Part shown: piece after piece, positions 7,414-14,658 of the stretch
Layout of the letters: the number at the start of each line of letters is the position of its first letter
How positions within the stretch are numbered: the stretch's first letter is position 1
Translations under genes and position numbers: made by a program
The notes under the pieces: model-generated
What the model saw: the letters and a program-made list of their open reading frames with translations, nothing else
What the model was told of the DNA's origin: nothing
The model's database searches: none
DNA from: Syntrophaceae bacterium UBA4059
Lineage (GTDB): Bacteria > Desulfobacterota > Syntrophia > Syntrophales > Smithellaceae
NCBI GenBank assembly: GCA_002382045.1
Contig: DFZJ01000053.1
Span: forward strand, 1 to 16,712
Direction of reading: 5' to 3'
DNA length: 16,712 nucleotides

Positions 7414-9042
7414 ATGACATTTTCAATTTTTGTGGGACCAGCAGGTTATGCAATGAACTTTGTTTCATCCTGGGCACATAATATTATCAATAACTTATCG
7501 GTGCGCAAAAAGATTTTTGTCGCATCCAATATCGGTATATTTTTCATCCTGCTCCTCTGTATCATTTTCATAGGCAGCCTGTATAAACAGAGAATGCTGA
7601 TTGACGATATTTTTAATAAACGTTTTCATATCTACAAGCAAAGTTCGGAAATCGTCCGAAAAATAAATGTTATTCATGCCAACATGTACAAGGGATACGT
7701 ATGGGCCTTGACCGGTTATCAATGGCCAATCGTAGAAACACTCCTGACACAGCAGATAGCGCTTCTGGACGAATCATCAAACCTCATCAAGGATATTCTG
7801 AAATCGGATGTCCTGACCGAAAAGGAAAGAAATGTATTTACTTCCATTCTGAAAAATCATGAAGAGTATAAAATCCGGTCGATTTATGCCAAAGATTCCG
7901 CTTTGCAGGGAGGCGACATTACGACTGCCTCGGTCATGCTTCAGATGGGCGATGAACAGTTCCTGATTCTGTATGAGAACCTGAATGAACTGATGAAAAT
8001 ACAGAACGATCTGAGCAGGGAAAGTCACGAAAATTCCATCCGCAGTTTTGCGAATGTTTTGTATTTTACCAGCCTTTTTGTCGCGTGTGCCGTTTTCATA
8101 TCGATCTTCATCAGCATTACAATTTCCCGCTTTCTTATGGATCCGGTCAGTAGATTGGTTAGAATTCTTCGGAAAAGCTCAGTGGATTCCGTTGACTTCA
8201 GCCTGTTTGATCAAATCGAGTCCAAAGATGAGATCGGTATGTTTGCCCGATATTTCAAAAAATACCTGACCGACATTAAAACGACAACCCATGAACTTGT
8301 CGCAACCAGGGATGCCCTGTGGGGTGAAATGAAGCTGGCTAAAAAAATTCAAACGACGCTCCTTCCCAAAAGTCCATGTTTATCCGGGTATGAGGTGTCC
8401 GTTCACATGACGCCGGCTGAAGAGGTTGGCGGCGATTATTATGACATCATCAACGCAGCAGGCAGAGACTGGATTATCATTGGCGACGTATCCGGACATG
8501 GCGTGCCGGCTGGCCTGATTATGATGATGCTGCAGACGTCGATAAAAACGGTCCTTTCCAAATCTGCGGATATTGCGCCATCAAAATTGATTGCGGATAT
8601 CAACGTGGTGCTGACCCATAATATTAAAGCCCTCGGTGAAGATAAGTATATCACCTTGCTGGTTCTGGCCATCCATGAAAACGGCCGGTTAATATATTCG
8701 GGCCTTCATGAGGATATCATGATATATAGAGCAGGCAGTCGGGAAGTAGAATTAATTAAAACAGAAGGGATGTGGCTGGGCATCCGGGGAGAGATTGGCG
8801 CCATGCTTCAGGATGCCTCTCTCCATATGGAGATCGGCGACACTTTGCTGCTGTATACCGACGGCGTAACGGATGCCGTAGACGGCAACGGCGACCGATT
8901 TTCAAAGAAACACCTGGAAGATGCATTAAGACAACTGCATGACCGGTCAACGGAAGCAATAAAAGACGGGATACTGTCCGCGCTGGAACACTATCAACAG
9001 CAGGATGACGTCACCATGATCGTCATAAGACGCTTGGAATAG
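7414..9042 (+). CDS. Membrane 4HB-HAMP-PP2C (RsbU/SiaA-type) serine phosphatase
   Basis: This is a membrane-bound regulatory phosphatase that would dephosphorylate a STAS partner. The order is: a first membrane helix (about residues 35-58), a helical periplasmic region of about 150 residues resembling a four-helix-bundle sensor, and a second membrane helix (about 213-236). A HAMP linker ends in DEIGMFARYF, and a SpoIIE-type PP2C domain runs from about 310 to 542. The metal-binding motifs are intact: GGDYYD (Asp341, Asp344), IGDVSGHG (Asp358), LLYTDGVTDA and QQDDVTM. ATG 7414 follows GAAGGG directly with no spacing, so ATG 7453 (529 aa, starting MNFVSSWA, with AGG about 7 bases upstream) may be the true start. 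The HATPase and STAS genes follow at once, as expected of a partner-switching module. Confidence 0.9.
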   Translation: MTFSIFVGPAGYAMNFVSSWAHNIINNLSVRKKIFVASNIGIFFILLLCIIFIGSLYKQRMLIDDIFNKRFHIYKQSSEIVRKINVIHANMYKGYVWALTGYQWPIVETLLTQQIALLDESSNLIKDILKSDVLTEKERNVFTSILKNHEEYKIRSIYAKDSALQGGDITTASVMLQMGDEQFLILYENLNELMKIQNDLSRESHENSIRSFANVLYFTSLFVACAVFISIFISITISRFLMDPVSRLVRILRKSSVDSVDFSLFDQIESKDEIGMFARYFKKYLTDIKTTTHELVATRDALWGEMKLAKKIQTTLLPKSPCLSGYEVSVHMTPAEEVGGDYYDIINAAGRDWIIIGDVSGHGVPAGLIMMMLQTSIKTVLSKSADIAPSKLIADINVVLTHNIKALGEDKYITLLVLAIHENGRLIYSGLHEDIMIYRAGSREVELIKTEGMWLGIRGEIGAMLQDASLHMEIGDTLLLYTDGVTDAVDGNGDRFSKKHLEDALRQLHDRSTEAIKDGILSALEHYQQQDDVTMIVIRRLE

Positions 9043-9077
9043 TCAAAAAACGAGCGTGCTGAAAAACGGGGGAAGGT

Positions 9078-9572
9078 ATGCAAAAGGAAAGCAAGATATA
9101 CGTCGAACTGAAGTTTGGCCCTAAATGGACATACATTTCAACGGTTCGCACCTTTGTTGAAGACTTTATGACAATCACCCTGGAGGATAAAAAAAAGGCG
9201 ACCAGCATCGCCATGGCCGTCAATGAACTGATTGAAAACGCTGTTAAATTCTCCGATCTGGAGGGAAGCGAACTCAATATTTACGTCACGAAAGAACGCA
9301 AGATCATCAAAGTCATCGTGACGAATCACGCTTCTCAACAGGATATCGATGATCTGCAAAAGTGTCTCAGGGAACTCTTCGGGAGTCCTCCGCTCGATGC
9401 CTATATGAAGCGGATGAAGGATAGCGCGGTTTCCCCGGATGGGAAAAGCACCCTCGGACTGGCGCGTATCCGCTATGAATGCAAGGCCGAGATCCATACC
9501 AACATTGAAAATGGAATGGTGAGTATCACGGCGGAAATTCCAACGGAAAAGTGGGGTGTGGATCATGAATAA
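9078..9572 (+). CDS. HATPase-fold protein, RsbW-like or slr1658-like regulator
   Basis: A small soluble protein with the GHKL ATPase fold. The N box is VNELIENAVKFS, with Glu50 and Asn54 in the positions of the catalytic Glu and Mg-binding Asn of SpoIIAB/RsbW. A reduced G box, STLGLARI, lies at about residues 124-131. Between them is a long charged stretch (DDLQKCLRELFGS through the KRMKD region) absent from compact RsbW proteins and more like the lids of SiaB or slr1658-type regulators. It would phosphorylate or bind the STAS protein encoded next, whose ATG overlaps its stop by 8 bases. GGGGGAAGG precedes its own ATG. No sigma factor is encoded nearby, so calling it an anti-sigma factor would go too far. 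Kinase activity is inferred from the conserved Glu and Asn. Confidence 0.8.
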   Translation: MQKESKIYVELKFGPKWTYISTVRTFVEDFMTITLEDKKKATSIAMAVNELIENAVKFSDLEGSELNIYVTKERKIIKVIVTNHASQQDIDDLQKCLRELFGSPPLDAYMKRMKDSAVSPDGKSTLGLARIRYECKAEIHTNIENGMVSITAEIPTEKWGVDHE

Positions 9573-9966
9573 ACTCAATATTGAACCTCTGCAAGTGGAG
9601 AAGGCCTCGCTCGTTATCCGTGATAACAAGGAGGGTGAGAATGAAGACGGCATCCTTTTGATTATTTCGGGCGAGATCGACATGAGAGATCCGTCCGTCG
9701 CCATACTGCCCTATCTCCTGAACATCCACGACGCATTGATTGCCCATGAGATTAAAACCATCTCCGTTGATTTCAGCAATCTAAATTATGTGAATTCCAG
9801 CGGGATCAAGACGATGATCAGCTGGCTCATGAAATCAAAGGACGTGCAAAGCGGGAAGGGTTATAAGGTAAAGATCATTCGGAACGGCGACATTGCCTGG
9901 CAGGAAAGTACCTTTCCGGTTATTCAGAAGCTGTTTCCCGATGTGGTTACATTCGCGGAAGAGTGA
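9565..9966 (+). CDS. STAS-domain protein, anti-anti-sigma-like (slr1659-like)
   Basis: A 133-residue protein with a STAS fold: a strand region LLIISGEIDMRD, then TISVDFSNLNYVNSSGIKTMISW, and a C-terminal stretch with IRNGDIAWQEST and KLFPDVV. Ser78 in NSSG matches the serine phosphorylated in SpoIIAA/RsbV. The usual Asp before that serine is Asn77. The Trp-Gln-x-Ser segment and the end around LFPDV recall, from memory, the slr1659-type regulators of cyanobacteria rather than classical RsbV. ATG 9565 is preferred to GTG 9556 because GGGG at 9553-9556 gives it a ribosome site. The 8-base overlap with the HATPase gene suggests coupled translation and a stoichiometric complex. The upstream PP2C protein would reset its phosphorylation. 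Confidence 0.82.
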   Translation: MNKLNIEPLQVEKASLVIRDNKEGENEDGILLIISGEIDMRDPSVAILPYLLNIHDALIAHEIKTISVDFSNLNYVNSSGIKTMISWLMKSKDVQSGKGYKVKIIRNGDIAWQESTFPVIQKLFPDVVTFAEE

Positions 9967-10043
9967 ACGGTCGGTAAGCGGAATATGATTAAACGGCCAA
10001 CGGAGCGATAACCTTCAGGCAGATGATTCAGGCGGAGTGATGT

Positions 10044-12179
10044 ATGACGGCAAAACGTGCCCTTTCCCTGTACTTCCTTCAAAACGACCCGGTTGAGGCG
10101 CTGCTGATCATGGATCCGGGCACGCGGGATGTATTGCTGAACAACGCCTTCCGCGAGATGTTTACAACACCGGACCTCCGAAGGTTTGACGACGTCCTGC
10201 CCTATATCTGTGCATGCGGCAAAGACAGGGAAAATCTGGAGGAGAGGATATCCAGCTGCGCCGCCAGTCCGACGGTTGCGCCTGTTAAGATCAAGATCAA
10301 CAATAACAAGTACCATCTCCATGTCTATTACGACCACGATGCCGATCTCATCGTCCTGCATGCCAGGAGCAGGGCCGAGTTCGAACAGATTTCTTCACAG
10401 TTGAATGAATATGCTGAGGGTCTGGTTCAGAATGTCTTCAACCTCGCGGTTTCGGAACGTGCCCTTTTCCAATCTAAAAACAGACTGGCCAAACAACTCA
10501 AGGCCTCATCGGAATTTGGTCTGACCAGCAACGAACCCCACAAGAACATTGACGTCGTCTTTAATATCTTTACCGAAAACGCTTTGGCCGCTCTGGAGGT
10601 TTCCCGCTGCGGAATATGGCAAATGGAAAACAGCGGGAAGATTATGAAAGCCACTGACATCTTCGTCTCCTCGGACCAACGTCATTTTTCCGATATACTC
10701 CTGCACGAAGATGAGTGTCCGCAGTTTTTCAGTGCTGTCCACACGCAAAGGATCATACAGCCGGCGGACGTTACAACCGATGCTGTCACAGCCGGGTTTT
10801 ACGAAAAATATTTACAACCTGCCGGTATTGTCTCCGTGCTCATCGTTTCCATTGTGCTGAAGGGCAAGGTGGTGGGAATCGTATCGCTGGAGAGTACGTG
10901 CAAAAAGATCTGGGAGGAAGACGAGATCGGGTTTGCCGTAATCTTTGCGGATCATGTTGCGCGGATACTGTCGGATATGGAGCGCAACGTATTGGAAGAA
11001 CAGCTTCTCCAGGCCCAGAAAATGGAAACAGTCGGCATCCTGGCAGGAGGGCTGGCCCACGATTTCAACAATGTGCTGGGAGGGATTGTCAGCACCCTGT
11101 CCATCATGCAATTCGAAATACAGAAGGGGCGGAAGATTGATCCTGAAAAGCTGAATGAATACATTAATATCATGGACAAATCAGGACAGCGGGCCGTGGA
11201 AATGGTTCAGCAACTCCTGACGCTGTCGCACAGACAGGATACCCGATTTTCTCCCATCGATCTGAATGCCACCATTTTGAATGTTTATAATATCTGTAAA
11301 AGCACCTTTGACAAATCCATCAATATCCGGGTGCAGGTTCCCGAAGATAAGGCCATGGCTTACGCCGATGCCACTCATATGGAACAGGTCCTTCTGAATC
11401 TCTGCGTCAATGCCAGTCACGCCATGACCATCATGCGCCCTGTAGGCGATCGAAAAGGCGGCATCTTGACGGTCAACCTGGAGATGATCCAGGCGGACAC
11501 CGATTTCTGTAAAATACGACCTGAGGCCCAACAGATCAGCTACTGGCGGATCTCTGTGGGAGATACGGGGGTGGGCATGAGTCCGCAGACCATTTCCAAG
11601 GTCTTCGTTCCTTTTTTCACCACCAAGGAAAAAGGGAAGGGAACGGGTCTCGGCCTCTCCATGGTTTACAACATCGTTCATCAGCATGATGGATTTATCA
11701 ACATCTACTCCGAAGTGGGCAGGGGCGCGACCTTTGATGTCTATATCCCCGTCCTGCGTGGCGCAGAGTTCACGGAAGCAAAAGAGAAACGCTTTGAGCT
11801 CAAGCAAGGCAAGGGGTTAATCCTCGTGGTTGACGATGAAGAAATCTTGAGGCATGCGGCGGGCGCCATCTTAAAAAAATGCGGTTACGAGGTTATCACT
11901 GCCTCTGACGGCTTACAGGCCTTACAGATATTCGAACAACGACATTCGGAAATCAAGGGCGTCCTGCTGGATCTGGTCATGCCCCAAAAATCGGGAGAGC
12001 AGGTTTATCTGGAAATGAAAGCGATTGACCCCATGGTGAAGGTGATCATGGCATCGGGTTTCAAGCAGGATGAACGGGTGACCTTTGCCCTGAATCAAGG
12101 CGTGAATGCCTTTATTCAAAAACCCTACACGCTGGAGAAACTGGCTGAAGTCATGGCCGAGGTGTTCGGTCACTCGTAA
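10044..12179 (+). CDS. Soluble hybrid histidine kinase (PAS-GAF-HisKA-HATPase-REC)
   Basis: A 711-residue cytoplasmic sensor kinase without membrane helices. A PAS-like domain covers about residues 1-112, and a short helical linker follows. A GAF domain spans about 160-315 (CGIWQ to the FADHVARIL end). The HisKA domain has the phosphorylated His339 in LAGGLAHDFNN. The ATPase domain has an N box (LNLCVNASHAM), then GDTGVGM, FFTTKEKGKGTGLGLSM and GRGATFDVYIP. The receiver has Asp597/Asp598, the phospho-acceptor Asp643 in LLDLVMP and Lys693 in QKPY. All key residues for phosphotransfer are present. There is no DNA-binding or enzymatic output, so the signal must go to a separate protein, or the receiver acts as an internal brake. 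GGAG at 10034-10037 is well placed for the ATG. It lies 77 bases after the STAS gene and is likely part of the same transcript. Confidence 0.93.
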   Translation: MTAKRALSLYFLQNDPVEALLIMDPGTRDVLLNNAFREMFTTPDLRRFDDVLPYICACGKDRENLEERISSCAASPTVAPVKIKINNNKYHLHVYYDHDADLIVLHARSRAEFEQISSQLNEYAEGLVQNVFNLAVSERALFQSKNRLAKQLKASSEFGLTSNEPHKNIDVVFNIFTENALAALEVSRCGIWQMENSGKIMKATDIFVSSDQRHFSDILLHEDECPQFFSAVHTQRIIQPADVTTDAVTAGFYEKYLQPAGIVSVLIVSIVLKGKVVGIVSLESTCKKIWEEDEIGFAVIFADHVARILSDMERNVLEEQLLQAQKMETVGILAGGLAHDFNNVLGGIVSTLSIMQFEIQKGRKIDPEKLNEYINIMDKSGQRAVEMVQQLLTLSHRQDTRFSPIDLNATILNVYNICKSTFDKSINIRVQVPEDKAMAYADATHMEQVLLNLCVNASHAMTIMRPVGDRKGGILTVNLEMIQADTDFCKIRPEAQQISYWRISVGDTGVGMSPQTISKVFVPFFTTKEKGKGTGLGLSMVYNIVHQHDGFINIYSEVGRGATFDVYIPVLRGAEFTEAKEKRFELKQGKGLILVVDDEEILRHAAGAILKKCGYEVITASDGLQALQIFEQRHSEIKGVLLDLVMPQKSGEQVYLEMKAIDPMVKVIMASGFKQDERVTFALNQGVNAFIQKPYTLEKLAEVMAEVFGHS

Positions 12180-12220
12180 TTTTGGCTTTCCGAAGATCAT
12201 GCTATTGGCTGGAATACGGA

Positions 12221-12257
12221 GAGGCTGCGGCGCATTAAGGTTGCGCGCCGCAGCCTC
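12221..12257. terminator. Convergent hairpin, probable shared terminator
   Basis: GAGGCTGCGGCGC at 12221-12233 and GCGCCGCAGCCTC at 12245-12257 pair perfectly over 13 bases with an 11-base loop. It lies between the ends of the plus-strand kinase gene and the minus-strand asd gene. Neither side has a true T run, so termination may be imperfect or need Rho. Confidence 0.6.
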
Positions 12258-12266
12258 ATTTGAAAG

Positions 12267-13346
12267 CTAGACTAACTTCAGATAATTTTTGACCAGATAC
12301 TCCGCCGTCTGCAGAGCGCCTTTGGCCGCGCCCAGTTTGGTATTATGCGCCAGACAGACGTACTTAATCCCGTTTTCAAGGATCGGATCCTTGCGGATAC
12401 GACCGACGGTAACGGTCATGCCGCCGCCTTTGTCGCGATCCACGCGCGGCTGCGGGCGGAACGGATCATCGGTCACATCAATCAGATGGGCGGGTGAACT
12501 GGGCAGATGCAGTTCGGCAAAATCCTTGCCGTATTCCATCATGACCCTTTTCACATCTTCCGGCGTGCAGGGTTTTTCGGTTTGAACAAACGCGCACACC
12601 AGATGACCGTCCAGCACCGGGACGCGGTTGCAGGCGGCAGTGATGCCGAATTTCGCGTCGAGAATCGTGCTGCCGGTAAATTTCCCCAGAATTTTCTGCG
12701 GCTCGGTTTCCACTTTCGGTTCTTCGCCCGCGATATACGGAACAACGTTCTCCATCATATCCATGGCGGAAAGCCCCGGAGTGCGGCCCGCGCCGGACAT
12801 CGCCTGCAGCGATGTCATCATCACCTGTTTGACGCCAAAGTTGTCCAGAATCGGTTTTAACGAAACCACCAGGCCCGCGATGGTGCAGTTGGATTTGGGC
12901 GAAATGAATCCCTTCCAACCGCGATTCTTTTGCTGAACCGCCAGAAGCGCCGCATGCTCCATATTGACGCCGCCCACCAGGATCGGGGTATCGGTTTCAT
13001 AACGAAACGCCGAGGCGGTGCTGATGACCGGAGTGGTTTTAGCGTATTTCGGTTCCAGCTCTTTAGCGGGGCCGGTATCCATGGTCGAAAAAATAATATC
13101 CACGGATGTCGGATCGAAGCTGGCCGCTTCTTCCACAACCATATTGGCGATGTCCGCCGGAAGCTCTTCCGTGCACCACCAGCGGATGGAACCGTTGGCA
13201 TCCCGTAGCGCGTCGATATATTTCTTTTCTGCCGAGCGCTCCGAGGCAACCAGCTTGGTAATTTTAAACCAGGGATGTCCGAGTAAACTGACAATCGCCT
13301 GCTGTCCGACGATGCCGGTCGCGCCCACAATGGCAATTTTTAACAT
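12267..13346 (-). CDS. asd: Aspartate-semialdehyde dehydrogenase, archaeal/fungal type
   Basis: This enzyme reduces aspartyl phosphate to aspartate semialdehyde with NADPH, the branch point to lysine, diaminopimelate, threonine and methionine. The N-terminus has the nucleotide-binding GATGIVG (residues 8-14). The catalytic Cys154 is in SPKSNCTIAG, and the likely catalytic His248 is in VLDGHLVCAF. The length (359 aa), the SPKSNCT motif, the AMSGAGRTPGLS loop and the ITAACNRVPV stretch point to the archaeal/fungal-type subfamily, not the usual bacterial Asd, whose motif is closer to GGNCTV. A GGAGG ribosome site (13357-13361 on this strand) precedes the ATG. It lies 19 bases after ribF and is likely co-transcribed with it, an unusual pairing. 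The upstream gap is too short for a lysine riboswitch. Confidence 0.95.
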   Translation of the reverse strand: MLKIAIVGATGIVGQQAIVSLLGHPWFKITKLVASERSAEKKYIDALRDANGSIRWWCTEELPADIANMVVEEAASFDPTSVDIIFSTMDTGPAKELEPKYAKTTPVISTASAFRYETDTPILVGGVNMEHAALLAVQQKNRGWKGFISPKSNCTIAGLVVSLKPILDNFGVKQVMMTSLQAMSGAGRTPGLSAMDMMENVVPYIAGEEPKVETEPQKILGKFTGSTILDAKFGITAACNRVPVLDGHLVCAFVQTEKPCTPEDVKRVMMEYGKDFAELHLPSSPAHLIDVTDDPFRPQPRVDRDKGGGMTVTVGRIRKDPILENGIKYVCLAHNTKLGAAKGALQTAEYLVKNYLKLV

Positions 13347-13365
13347 AATACTATTTCCTCCAAAA

Positions 13366-14298
13366 TTATTTGCTTGATTTTAAAATTTCCTTCGTTTTTT
13401 CCACATCCAGCGCGATCTGTCGCTTCAAACTTTCGGGACCGTCAAATTTGACAATGTCCCGCAATTTCTCCACAAAAAGCACATTTATTTTTTTTCCACG
13501 CAGGTCGCCTTGATAGTCCAGGAGGAATACCTCGAACGTGGATGTGTAATCTTCAAAAGTTGGTTTTGCTCCAATATTGAGCGCTCCCATGTATTGATGG
13601 CCATCGACCGTAACCAACGCCGCGTAAATGCCCGGCGGCGGCAGCAGTTCCTTTTCCGGTTCGATATTAGCGGTGGGGTACCCCAGGCCTGTGCCGCGCC
13701 CCGCCCCGCTGCCGACAGTGCCCGCAATATTGTAGTAACGCCCCATGAATCGGGTTGCAGCCTGGATATCGCCCGCCAGAATGTAATTGCGGATCAGTGT
13801 GCTGCTGACGATCTCATCGTCTATTTTAAACGCCGGAATCACTTCCACGGAAAAACCCAGTTTTCGTCCCTGGGCCTTCAGATAAGCGTCATTACCTTGC
13901 CGGGCCTGACCGAACGTGTAGTCATGGCCGATAATAATTTTAGTCATGGCCAGTTTTTTCCACAAAAAATCCTGTACAAACTGTTCGGCGGTGGTTCTGG
14001 AGTAATGCTGGTCAAAGGTGATGATCACCGTTGCATCGACGCCGCATTGTCCCAGTAAATCCATCTTTTCAGACCGTGTGGTAATCAGATAAAAGGGCCT
14101 GATATTCGGATGAAGAATCATTTTGGGATGCGGATCAAAGGTAATCACCAGCGATTTCTTCCCAGCGCTTTTTGCTTCGGCTGCCAGCTTGCGGCAAATA
14201 TGCTGATGGCTCAGATGAACACCGTCAAAATTGCCGATGGTGACAAATGCCCCCCGGTAATCTTTGGTTATCGCTTCAATTCCTTCAAAAACAATCAT
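13366..14298 (-). CDS. ribF: Bifunctional riboflavin kinase / FAD synthetase
   Basis: RibF converts riboflavin to FMN and then FAD. The N-terminal adenylyltransferase half has TIGNFDGVHLSHQ (residues 20-32), FDPHPK and a late SSTLIR motif. The C-terminal kinase half has GRGTGLGYPTANI, PPGIYAA, and GALNIGAKPTF followed by EVFLLD. The length of 310 aa is standard. In the first motif the family usually has Gly where this protein has Ser30 (VHLSHQ instead of VHLGHQ). The change lies next to the nucleotide-binding His31, so it may be tolerated but is worth noting. It starts with ATG after a GGTGGG-type ribosome site and is the first gene of a ribF-asd pair. It diverges from tRNA-Leu. No FMN riboswitch is visible in the short upstream region. 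Confidence 0.95.
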   Translation of the reverse strand: MIVFEGIEAITKDYRGAFVTIGNFDGVHLSHQHICRKLAAEAKSAGKKSLVITFDPHPKMILHPNIRPFYLITTRSEKMDLLGQCGVDATVIITFDQHYSRTTAEQFVQDFLWKKLAMTKIIIGHDYTFGQARQGNDAYLKAQGRKLGFSVEVIPAFKIDDEIVSSTLIRNYILAGDIQAATRFMGRYYNIAGTVGSGAGRGTGLGYPTANIEPEKELLPPPGIYAALVTVDGHQYMGALNIGAKPTFEDYTSTFEVFLLDYQGDLRGKKINVLFVEKLRDIVKFDGPESLKRQIALDVEKTKEILKSSK

Positions 14299-14334
14299 TA
14301 TTTTTTTCCCACCACTTAAGTCGTTCAGCGTTGC

Positions 14335-14362
14335 AACATAGCATTTTGGGTATTAAATTCAA
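14335..14362 (-). promoter_or_regulatory. Possible ribF-asd promoter
   Basis: On the minus strand TTGAAT (14362-14357) and TATGTT (14340-14335) are 16 bases apart, each 4 of 6 to consensus. A start near 14328 would give a leader of about 30 bases before the ribF ATG. This is the best candidate in the gap but is not strong. Confidence 0.35.
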
Positions 14363-14374
14363 GCTCATTTTAAC

Positions 14375-14402
14375 TTGACAAGATGCCTTCGTTCAGTATA
14401 GT
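14375..14402 (+). promoter_or_regulatory. Promoter of tRNA-Leu
   Basis: A perfect TTGACA (14375-14380) and TATAGT (14397-14402, 5 of 6) are 16 bases apart. The predicted start lies a few bases before the mature tRNA 5' end at 14415. It is one of the two strongest promoters seen in the window. Confidence 0.75.
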
Positions 14403-14414
14403 CACTTCTCGCGT

Positions 14415-14501
14415 GCCGAAGTGGCGGAATTGGTAGACGCGCTAGGTTCAGGGTCTAGTGAGCGTACGCTTGTCCGGGTTCAAATCCCGGCTTCGGCACC
14501 A
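14415..14501 (+). tRNA. tRNA-Leu(CAG)
   Basis: An 87-base class II tRNA with encoded CCA (14499-14501). The acceptor arms GCCGAAG (14415-14421) and CTTCGGC (14491-14497) pair fully, with A as discriminator base. The anticodon loop TTCAGGG contains CAG (14449-14451), so it reads CUG leucine codons. The long variable arm (AGCG with CGCU) and the D arm with GGTAGACGC are typical of leucine tRNAs. CCGGGTTCAAATCCCGG forms the T arm. It has its own promoter and terminator. Confidence 0.97.
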
Positions 14502-14514
14502 TTTTAAAACAAAT

Positions 14515-14550
14515 GGGTTAGTCATGGAAGTGACTGCCCTTTTTTATTTT
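14515..14550 (+). terminator. Rho-independent terminator after tRNA-Leu
   Basis: GGGTTAGTCA (14515-14524) pairs with TGACTGCCC (14531-14539) as AGTCA/TGACT plus GGG/CCC with a small internal bulge and a 6-base loop. Six T residues (14540-14545) and a further T run follow directly. Confidence 0.8.
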
Positions 14551-14555
14551 TAAAA

Positions 14556-14617
14556 ATCATTTTGGGGCCCTCTACCCCGGTTTCGTATCATTTGCGCTTT
14601 AAAATCATTTATGATAC
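14556..14617. repeat. ATCATTT repeats and inverted repeat before the deacetylase gene
   Basis: ATCATTT occurs three times on the plus strand (14556-14562, 14587-14593, 14604-14610). GTATCAT at 14585-14591 is inverted as ATGATAC at 14611-14617. The cluster lies 42-100 bases before the next start codon, where a regulator would bind. TATGAT at 14610-14615 could be a -10 box, but no good -35 box is placed for it. Confidence 0.35.
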
Positions 14618-14658
14618 ACGACGAACCACTCTAAAGTTTTTTCTGAAAGAAGGCGCGC

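Noticed and set aside
12507..12860. Plus-strand frames opposite asd
   Set aside because: Asd on the minus strand has an intact active site and ribosome site. The plus-strand products are typical reverse-frame translations.
14415..14658. tRNA-Leu as an integration site for a mobile element
   Set aside because: No integrase gene, no duplicated tRNA 3' end and ordinary housekeeping genes on both sides.
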